From Bdellovibrionales bacterium (GTDB lineage: Bacteria; Bdellovibrionota; Bacteriovoracia; Bacteriovoracales; Bacteriovoracaceae): a stretch of DNA of 28,585 bases. Shown piece by piece: positions 22,825 through 28,585 of the stretch. The DNA lies in the NCBI GenBank assembly GCA_023250775.1, contig JAHFAA010000002.1:1-28585 (forward strand), in the 5' to 3' direction. The notes below the pieces were generated by a model. The model made no database searches, was not told the DNA's origin, and saw only the letters and a list, made by a program, of their open reading frames with translations. Each line of letters opens with the position of its first letter. Position 1 is the first letter of the stretch. The translations under genes were made by a program, and so were the position numbers.

Positions 22825-23568
22825 TTATTGATTTTTTCGAACGATGGCGACGACGGAGGTCCCTAGAAGAAAATCTGCCCGCACGAGATATTCGATTTTT
22901 CCCGCGAGATAAAACAACCAATTCAGAAGAGGCATTGTCGGTTTTAAATCCGCAGAGAGGGCCTTTCTTTTTCTAAAGAAAATTTTTCGCGTTATGAAAA
23001 CTATCGGAAATGCCCAAGAAAAAATATATCGGCAGTAGAGAACTTCAAAACCACATTTTCGGGCGAGTTCCATAACGTCGCGACGATTGTAGCGGCGATA
23101 ATGGCCCAAAAATTGATCCTGATAGCTCCAGAGCATTTGAAACGCCGGAACAGTGATGAGCGCAATCCCATCTGGTGCCAGGTATTTTTTCCATTCTTCC
23201 AAGGCGGCTTGGTCATTTTGAATATGCTCTAGCACATCCATGGCCAAAAGAAGATTTGCCTGCTGAGAGGCATCTGGGATGTGTTGAAGAAGTTGCACTT
23301 TTCCCGTTCCCCATACAGGTGTTTGTTTGTTGCCTATTTGAGAATCGATGCCAACTGCGGAGGTGATGCGCGCGCGATAGGGTGAAGATTGACTTATATA
23401 ATAGAGATTTTGACCAGTGCCGCAGCCAAACTCAAGCGCGTCGATATGAGTAAATTTTTTTGCAAGTCTTCGAATGGCCTTGTCGATGTACAAAAAACGT
23501 GTGCGAATCCACCAATGATTGATTTCTTGCTCGAAGGAGAGCTGATGTGCTTCTTTTAAGTCTGCCAT
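22825..23568 (-). CDS. Class I SAM-dependent methyltransferase
   Basis: The 247-residue protein begins with an HWWIRTRFLYI segment (18-28), a recurring start in the methyltransferases found in surface-polysaccharide and lipid loci. Motif I is LEFGCGTGQN (45-54), the acidic loop includes GID (73-75), and AMDVLEHIQND (109-119) is a strong family mark. The C-terminal third has hydrophobic segments (YIFSWAFPIVFITRKIFF, LLNWLFYLAGKIEYL) suggesting membrane association. The acceptor is unknown; a polyprenol- or sugar-linked substrate is plausible given the glycan genes starting at 23628, divergent from it. No ribosome binding site is evident before ATG 23568. Confidence 0.85.
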   Translation of the reverse strand: MADLKEAHQLSFEQEINHWWIRTRFLYIDKAIRRLAKKFTHIDALEFGCGTGQNLYYISQSSPYRARITSAVGIDSQIGNKQTPVWGTGKVQLLQHIPDASQQANLLLAMDVLEHIQNDQAALEEWKKYLAPDGIALITVPAFQMLWSYQDQFLGHYRRYNRRDVMELARKCGFEVLYCRYIFSWAFPIVFITRKIFFRKRKALSADLKPTMPLLNWLFYLAGKIEYLVRADFLLGTSVVAIVRKNQ

Positions 23569-23582
23569 ATAAAAAAACTTTA

Positions 23583-23591
23583 TGCTAAGAT
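23583..23591 (+). promoter_or_regulatory. Candidate extended -10 promoter for the glycan operon
   Basis: TG, one base and TAAGAT (23583-23591) form an extended -10 about 36 bases before ATG 23628. No good -35 is seen, which extended -10 promoters can tolerate. The same TAAGAT hexamer is used at metF. Confidence 0.4.
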
Positions 23592-23627
23592 TGCGCTCAT
23601 GGTGATTGTAGTCGACTTAGAGTTAAT

Positions 23628-24734
23628 ATGAAAGTTGTTCTCTTGCATGATTGGCTCACAGGTTTTCGCGGCGGTGAGCGAGTGCTTGAAGCTTTTTGTG
23701 AAATGTTTCCAGAAGCTCCACTTTACACTTTGCTTTATCAAAAGGGTTCAACCAGTTCTTGTATTGAAAATCGCAAAATTGTGACGAGTTTTCTCAATAC
23801 GATTCCGCGCATTCACCAACACTATCGAAAATTTCTTCCACTCTTCCCTAAAGCGGCGGAAGGTCTGAAGATTATTGAAGATGCTGATTTGGTTTTAAGC
23901 TCCAGCCATTGTGTGATTAAGGGAGTGAAAAAACCCAAAGGCAGTTTCCATATTTCTTATATCCACAGTCCCATGCGCTACCTCTATGATCAGTTCGATA
24001 CCTATTTCGGTCCAGAGGCGCCTTTCTATCAGCGAGCGGGAGCACGAATTTTTAAAGATTATCTGGTCAATTGGGACAAAGAAAGTAATCAAAATGTTGA
24101 TCTCATGATCGCCAATTCGCACTTTGTAAAAATGCGAATTCAGACCTACTACAATACCTTCCCAAGTGTCTTGCACCCCTTTGTTGAGCTGGGCGATTTT
24201 TTGCCTTTTCAAGATACGCCTCCGCAAAAAGAGGACTTCTATATTATGGTGACGGCCTTTGCGCCCAATAAGCGTGTGGATTTGGCCATCGAGGCCTTTA
24301 ATCGAATGGGTAAAAGACTCAAAATAATTGGTGGTGGTCAGCAAGATAAACTGCTGCGCAAAATGGCTGGGCCGACTATTGAATTTCTGGGTAGCACCCG
24401 TAGAGAAGTATTAGTGCAGGAATTATCCCGCGCACAGGCGCTCATTTTCCCTGGTGTCGAGGATTTTGGCATTACGCCACTGGAGGCCTTGGCAGCGGGG
24501 ACGCCCGTGGTCGCCTACAAAATTGGCGGAGTGCTCGAGACGCTCAATCCCGAAGTCTGCCAATTTTTTGATGAGCAAACTCCGCAAGCACTGGTTAGAG
24601 CAATCCTTGATTTTGAAAAACGTTCGTTTCATCACCGGGCACTCGTTGCCAGGGCCAATGACTTTTCGAAAGAAAATTTCAAAAATCACATGCGTATTAT
24701 CATCAATGACCATGTGAAGCAGCGCCCAATATAA
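23628..24734 (+). CDS. Glycosyltransferase family 4
   Basis: The 368-residue protein has the GT-B layout. The N-terminal domain opens with VVLLHDWLTGFRGGERVLE (3-21), close to WbaZ-type mannosyltransferases. The C-terminal domain carries the nucleotide-sugar site with FGITPLEALAAGTPVVAY, including the E-x7-E acidic pair (Glu in EDFGIT and PLEALAAG). It transfers a sugar from a nucleotide donor to a lipid-linked acceptor on the cytoplasmic face. Donor and linkage cannot be read. There is no transmembrane segment. Downstream are UDP-xylose synthase and GalE, which could supply donors. The ribosome binding site is weak (AGAG). Confidence 0.9.
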   Translation: MKVVLLHDWLTGFRGGERVLEAFCEMFPEAPLYTLLYQKGSTSSCIENRKIVTSFLNTIPRIHQHYRKFLPLFPKAAEGLKIIEDADLVLSSSHCVIKGVKKPKGSFHISYIHSPMRYLYDQFDTYFGPEAPFYQRAGARIFKDYLVNWDKESNQNVDLMIANSHFVKMRIQTYYNTFPSVLHPFVELGDFLPFQDTPPQKEDFYIMVTAFAPNKRVDLAIEAFNRMGKRLKIIGGGQQDKLLRKMAGPTIEFLGSTRREVLVQELSRAQALIFPGVEDFGITPLEALAAGTPVVAYKIGGVLETLNPEVCQFFDEQTPQALVRAILDFEKRSFHHRALVARANDFSKENFKNHMRIIINDHVKQRPI

Positions 24735-24798
24735 TCTTTTTAAAATACATTATTTTGCGCTTAGGAATGATAGTTACTTCATGGTATTTATAGCTATA

Positions 24799-24805
24799 GA
24801 AGGGG
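24799..24805 (+). promoter_or_regulatory. Ribosome binding site fixing the start at 24811
   Basis: GAAGGGG lies five bases before ATG 24811, excluding the longer in-frame start at 24781. Confidence 0.85.
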
Positions 24806-24810
24806 TCATC

Positions 24811-25782
24811 ATGTCAAAAATAAAGCTGCCATCAACGCTTGAGGGGAAAACCATTTTAGTTGCCGGTGCCGCAGGTTTTGTTCCTGGCCATTTATGTGAG
24901 TTTTATCTTGGTCTTGGTGCCAAAATTATCGGACTTGATAATTTTATCACGGGTAGTAGATCTACAGTCGAACTGCTGTCAAAAAATAAAAATTTTGAAT
25001 TTCATGAGTGCAATATTTTTGAACGACTGCCCGATTTTTCAAAAAATAAAATCGATTTTATTTTTTCTCTGGCCTCTCCTGCATCTCCCATCGACTTCGA
25101 TCAAATTCCGGTCGAGATCATGCGGGTTAACAGCGAAGGAACATTAAAGCTTCTGGAAGTAGCTCGCGCTAAAGGCGCACGTTTTTTAGAGGCCTCAACT
25201 TCTGAGGTTTATGGTGATCCTGAAATTCATCCCCAAGTGGAAACTTACCAAGGCAATGTGAATCCCATTGGCCCACGCTCTTGTTATGATGAGTCCAAGC
25301 GTTTTGCCGAGGCCATGACCATGAGCTTTCACCGGCACTACAAAGTCGATACGCGCATCGTACGTATTTTTAATACCTATGGCCCTCGCATGCGACCCAA
25401 CGACGGGCGTGTGATTCCCAACTTTATTACCCAGGCCCTCAAAAACCAAGATATTACAGTTTACGGTGACGGCCAACAGACACGTTCATTTTGCTATGTC
25501 AGTGATCTTGTCCAGGCCATTCACAATGTTATGTTCTGTGACGATCCGACACCTTTCAATGTTGGCAATCCTGACGAGTACACAGTTAAGCAGGCGGCTG
25601 AAACTATTATAAAATATTTAGGTGCCAAATCTAAAATTGCTTATCGACCGATTATGCAAGATGATCCTCGAAAGCGACGACCTGATCTTACGAAACTTCA
25701 GAAAATTTCTGACTACCGGCCGAAAGTAACTTTCGAAGAAGGTATCAAGCGTACAGCTGAGCATTTCAAAGGCCTAAAATGA
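24811..25782 (+). CDS. UDP-glucuronate decarboxylase (UDP-xylose synthase), extended SDR
   Basis: The 323-residue protein has an N-terminal NAD site GAAGFVPGHL, in which the usual G-S-H becomes P-G-H; catalytic Tyr and Lys in YDESKRFAEA; and RIFNTYGPRMRPNDGRVIPNF with YGDGQQTRSFCYV, strong marks of the UXS branch. The C-terminal DDPRKRRPDL motif also fits. It converts UDP-glucuronate to UDP-xylose with an enzyme-bound NAD. A dTDP-glucose dehydratase is less likely from the motifs. The stop overlaps galE by four bases (ATGA), so the two nucleotide-sugar enzymes are co-translated. Confidence 0.9.
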   Translation: MSKIKLPSTLEGKTILVAGAAGFVPGHLCEFYLGLGAKIIGLDNFITGSRSTVELLSKNKNFEFHECNIFERLPDFSKNKIDFIFSLASPASPIDFDQIPVEIMRVNSEGTLKLLEVARAKGARFLEASTSEVYGDPEIHPQVETYQGNVNPIGPRSCYDESKRFAEAMTMSFHRHYKVDTRIVRIFNTYGPRMRPNDGRVIPNFITQALKNQDITVYGDGQQTRSFCYVSDLVQAIHNVMFCDDPTPFNVGNPDEYTVKQAAETIIKYLGAKSKIAYRPIMQDDPRKRRPDLTKLQKISDYRPKVTFEEGIKRTAEHFKGLK

Positions 25783-26774
25783 AGGTTCTTGTCACAGGTG
25801 GTGCAGGATATATCGGCTCACATGTGAATCGTCTCCTGGCGAGTGCTGGTCATGAAACTGTTGTGCTGGATAATTTGAGTACTGGGAAAAAAGATCTGGT
25901 TTTGGCCGGTCGGCTGGTTGTGGGAGATCTCGCCGATCAGAATGCTGTCTGCAATCTTTTCGAGAAAGAGAAATTTGAAGCTGTTTTGCATTTCGCTGGC
26001 AGTATCATTGTTCCCGAGAGTGTAAAAGAACCCATCAAGTACTATCAAAACAATACTAAAAATGCTTTGGGGCTCATTAACATTTGCAAAAAGTTTAATG
26101 TTAACAAATTTATTTTTTCATCGACAGCAGCGGTTTATGGAATTCCAAAAGAAAGTGGAATTTGTTATGAAACTTCTCCGCTAGCTCCCATCAATCCTTA
26201 TGGACGCAGCAAACTTATGACGGAATGGATGCTGGAAGATTTCGCCGTTGCCAATTCCGATTTTAATTTTGTGATCTTGCGCTATTTCAATGTTGCTGGG
26301 GCATCTATTGATGGAAAACTTGGACAGTGCTCGCCTGTCTCCACTCACTTGATCAAGATTGCCTGCGAAACGGCTGTGGGAAAGCGAGATGCCATGGAAA
26401 TATTTAGTGATGATTACAAAACTCCGGATGGAACCTGCATTCGCGATTATATTCACGTGGAAGATTTGGCCCAGGCCCATTTAGACGGGCTCCAGTATCT
26501 TGCTTCTGGGGGAAAATCGACAGTCGTCAATTGTGGTTATGGGCATGGGACGAGTGTTAAAGAAATTGTTTCAGTTGTTCGCAAAGTGAGCGGAGTCAAC
26601 TTTACTGCCACGCAAGCTCCGCGCCGTGAAGGCGATGGCCCGATTCTTATCGCCCATGCAGAAAAAATTAAAAAGATTTTTGGTTGGAAACCCCGGCACG
26701 ACAATTTAGAACTTATTGTTAAGACTGCCTTGGAATGGGAGCGCAAGCTTCTGAAGGGGTGGGCACGTGCTTGA
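25779..26774 (+). CDS. galE: UDP-glucose 4-epimerase
   Basis: The 331-residue SDR begins with GGAGYIGSHVNRLL, the classic GalE NAD site. The catalytic Ser-Tyr-Lys is in FSSTAAVYG and PYGRSKLMTEWML, and RYFNVAGA and GTCIRDYIHVEDLA follow in the normal order. It interconverts UDP-glucose and UDP-galactose (or the N-acetyl forms) for the polysaccharide. Length matches GalE (about 330). It overlaps the upstream gene by four bases and the next gene by eight, so all three form a tight block. Confidence 0.95.
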   Translation: MKVLVTGGAGYIGSHVNRLLASAGHETVVLDNLSTGKKDLVLAGRLVVGDLADQNAVCNLFEKEKFEAVLHFAGSIIVPESVKEPIKYYQNNTKNALGLINICKKFNVNKFIFSSTAAVYGIPKESGICYETSPLAPINPYGRSKLMTEWMLEDFAVANSDFNFVILRYFNVAGASIDGKLGQCSPVSTHLIKIACETAVGKRDAMEIFSDDYKTPDGTCIRDYIHVEDLAQAHLDGLQYLASGGKSTVVNCGYGHGTSVKEIVSVVRKVSGVNFTATQAPRREGDGPILIAHAEKIKKIFGWKPRHDNLELIVKTALEWERKLLKGWARA

Positions 26775-27984
26775 AACAACCTTATACCATCTTACCTATG
26801 CATCGCTGATTGTCCTAAGTCTTGGCATCTTTACTTCTGTTTCGTTTACAGCTTTGGCGCATATTTTTCTTGTGATCCCTGGCGTATATTTTTGTTTTAA
26901 AAATTATAGATCAGTGAAATTCAGCAAGACATCTTGGGCCTTGCTAGGCGTCGTTGTGACAATTGTGCTTTCATTAATTTTTAATTTGGATATTGTGCCT
27001 AGACCTTGGGCGACTTTATTGAAAATTAAATATTTTGTTATTCCTTTGCTTGGAGTTTGTGCTCTTCATGCTATTCCGCCTAAGTATTTCACCAACAGAC
27101 GAATCAGTATCGTGCTTAATCTTTTCCTTTTTGCAACTACCGTCGCCTCCCTGTCAGGCATTGTCGCTTATTACACCGGATATAATTATCTGCGAGGGAA
27201 GGCCAGTTGCCATCCCGATCGTGCTTGTGGCCTCTACGGAATGTACATGACCTACGGTTATGGTCTTTCGCTCTTTATGGTGTTGCTGACCGGTATTCTT
27301 CTTTATCGTGATGAAGTGAAGAAGTGGATTCCTACATGGTGGATGGGCCTGGCGTTTGCCATCAATTTACTTGGCCTCTATCTCGCCTTCTGTCGCGGCG
27401 GATGGATCGGGTATGCCGTTGCCTTGCCCTGTTTTTTTCTGAAAAAAAATAAAAAAATGATCATGGCCTTGGTAACAATTTCAGTCTTCCTTGTTATCCT
27501 CGCATTCAATTTTTTTGCACCTCTGAAACAAATGGCGGCCAATCGCGAAGGTTCCAATGCTCAACGAATTTCCTTTGCTCAGACGGCGATCGTGGCCTTT
27601 AAAGAGCGACCCTTTTTTGGTTGGGGCTATCGAAATTTTGAGCCCAATGTTAAGGCCTTAAAAGAAAAGTACAATATTGATCATAAATATTTTGGTGGGC
27701 ATGCTCATAATAATTATCTGGAACATCTGGCCTCGACAGGAATTTTTGGTTGTATTGCCTTGGTAATTTTTAGTTTGTTATGGGCCTATGAGAATTATAA
27801 ACGAGATGATTTGGTTTCGCGGTTAACTTTTCCCTTTGCTATTTCATTTATAGTATCGGGACAATTTCAGTACACGTTTGGTGATGGCGAAAATATTTTT
27901 TTGATCATGGCCGTGTTCATGATTTCAGAGGCGACATCAGTAGGCGTTTTTACTCAGAAGTCCTTTCCAGAAAGTCAGAAATAA
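26767..27984 (+). CDS. O-antigen ligase/polymerase (Wzy/WaaL family)
   Basis: The 405-residue inner-membrane protein has about ten hydrophobic helices. The diagnostic large loop contains KERPFFGWGYRNFEP and GGHAHNNYLEHLASTGIFG, the Wzy_C H-N-N-Y motif, preceded by FCRGGWIGYAVAL. It joins or polymerises lipid-linked glycan on the periplasmic side. Ligase and polymerase cannot be separated from sequence alone. The start is GTG 26767, inside the end of galE, with AAGGGG (26755-26760) six bases upstream. The last 48 bases are shared with the convergent transferase gene. Confidence 0.88.
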   Translation: MLETTLYHLTYASLIVLSLGIFTSVSFTALAHIFLVIPGVYFCFKNYRSVKFSKTSWALLGVVVTIVLSLIFNLDIVPRPWATLLKIKYFVIPLLGVCALHAIPPKYFTNRRISIVLNLFLFATTVASLSGIVAYYTGYNYLRGKASCHPDRACGLYGMYMTYGYGLSLFMVLLTGILLYRDEVKKWIPTWWMGLAFAINLLGLYLAFCRGGWIGYAVALPCFFLKKNKKMIMALVTISVFLVILAFNFFAPLKQMAANREGSNAQRISFAQTAIVAFKERPFFGWGYRNFEPNVKALKEKYNIDHKYFGGHAHNNYLEHLASTGIFGCIALVIFSLLWAYENYKRDDLVSRLTFPFAISFIVSGQFQYTFGDGENIFLIMAVFMISEATSVGVFTQKSFPESQK

Positions 27985-28584
27985 AATTTTTATATCCAAC
28001 CATAGTGACCAGTTTTTGATGTAGTAGATATCGCATTCGATGCGTTTGTTTAAGCTGGTATCACCGCGCCAGCCATTGATTTGGGCCCAGCCCGTCATTC
28101 CCGCCTTCATCTTATGTCTGAGCATATAAAGTGGAATTTCATGTTTAAATTTTTCCACAAAAAAAGGCTGCTCTGGTCGTGGCCCTACCAGACTCATGTC
28201 TCCTACAAAAACGTTCCAGATTTGGGGTAATTCATCGAGTGAGGTTTTACGCAAAAACGAACCAACCTTAGTTTTGCGAGGATTATTGGGATTGCTCCAC
28301 TCAGAGGTATCTTCTCCCTCTTTGGCAACTTTCATAGTTCGGAATTTCCACATGGTGAACATCTTCCCATCTAATCCCATTCTCTTTTGACCAAAGAGCA
28401 GTGGGCCGGGAGAAGAAATTTTCACTAAAGCAGCCAGAAGAAGCAGGAGAGGTGAAATTAAGATTAACCCGATGAAGGTCAAGAAAAAGTCAAAAGCGCG
28501 CTTCAAAATTAGATCAATAGTGTTGAGTTTGGGCTGATTCATGGTGAGCAGTGGAACACCGGCAAAATCTTCAATTTCGTGGCC
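27937..28584 (-). CDS. Polyprenyl glycosylphosphotransferase, C-terminal part (5' end outside window)
   Basis: The frame stays open to the window edge. The residues before the apparent ATG at 28542 (FAGVPLLT) are the typical link joining the N-terminal membrane domain to the catalytic domain, so the true start lies beyond the window. The visible 215 residues are the complete bacterial sugar transferase domain: LKRAFDFFLTFIGLILISPL, KRMGLDGKMFTMWKFRTM, RKTSLDELPQIWNVFVGDM, SLVGPRPEQPFF, and the closing DIYYIKNWSLWLDIKI. Such enzymes (WcaJ, WbaP) attach the first sugar-phosphate to undecaprenyl phosphate. It overlaps the wzy-like gene tail to tail by 48 bases. Confidence 0.95.
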   Translation of the reverse strand, partial: GHEIEDFAGVPLLTMNQPKLNTIDLILKRAFDFFLTFIGLILISPLLLLLAALVKISSPGPLLFGQKRMGLDGKMFTMWKFRTMKVAKEGEDTSEWSNPNNPRKTKVGSFLRKTSLDELPQIWNVFVGDMSLVGPRPEQPFFVEKFKHEIPLYMLRHKMKAGMTGWAQINGWRGDTSLNKRIECDIYYIKNWSLWLDIKILFLTFWKGLLSKNAY

Positions 28585-28585
28585 G

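Noticed and set aside
27937..28542. Sugar transferase read as a complete 201-residue protein from ATG 28542
   Set aside because: The frame continues upstream to the window edge, and the preceding residues match the linker of full-length polyprenyl glycosylphosphotransferases.
1..28585. CRISPR arrays, tRNA or rRNA genes, insertion sequences, toxin-antitoxin or known defence systems
   Set aside because: No regularly spaced repeats, cloverleaf-like or rRNA-like sequence, transposase or defence-type protein was seen on either strand by eye.

Overview
The window is 28.6 kb of gene-dense Gram-negative chromosome. It holds 29 protein genes, no RNA genes, no insertion sequences and no gene-free stretch over 300 bases. 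The combination of groESL, a YejABE peptide importer, periplasmic binding proteins, an HtrA-type protease, phosphatidylserine decarboxylase and a Wzy/polyprenyl-transferase polysaccharide locus fits a diderm bacterium. The gene style, moderate G+C and several lineage-unassigned small proteins suggest Bdellovibrionota (Bacteriovoracales-like). That placement is inference; no marker in the window proves it.

Layout, left to right. Positions 2-409 are the 3' end of polA. groES-groEL (567-2545) follow, closed by a strong terminator at 2574-2606. Four unrecognised or oddly built genes come next (2669-4996): two small cytosolic proteins, a methyltransferase with a signal peptide, and a secreted coiled-coil protein. 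A promoter at 5041-5069 drives a tightly coupled six-gene transport operon (5106-11600): yejA-yejB-yejE (peptide/microcin C-type importer without its ATPase yejF), then a binding protein, permease and ATPase of the iron-siderophore/cobalamin class. A secreted single-PDZ serine protease (minus strand) and psd (plus strand) diverge from overlapping promoters. An endonuclease/exonuclease/phosphatase-family protein and a membrane-anchored unknown protein diverge from what look like leaderless promoters. A two-gene regulator pair precedes lhgO (L-2-hydroxyglutarate oxidase). On the minus strand lie metF-metH (methyl group supply and B12-dependent methionine synthesis), an ATP-grasp enzyme and a methyltransferase. 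The right end is a surface-polysaccharide locus: glycosyltransferase, UDP-xylose synthase, galE, an O-antigen ligase/polymerase, and the 3' part of a polyprenyl glycosylphosphotransferase running off the window.

Links between genes: MetF makes methyl-THF, which MetH uses with a cobalamin cofactor. The binding-protein/permease/ATPase set could import that cofactor, but its substrate cannot be read from sequence. UDP-xylose synthase and GalE supply nucleotide sugars to the glycosyltransferase, the polyprenyl transferase primes the carrier lipid, and the Wzy-like protein polymerises or ligates the product.

The most unusual signals are: an identical promoter-to-start-codon geometry (TTTCAA-N17-CATAAT-N6-ATG) in front of two adjacent genes that lack ribosome binding sites; overlap of the 3' ends at all four convergent gene junctions; a phosphatidylserine decarboxylase with altered processing and catalytic motifs; a methyltransferase that appears to be exported; and a marked excess of GGCC in ordinary genes but not in groEL. 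I did not find a self-evident new defence or mobile system.
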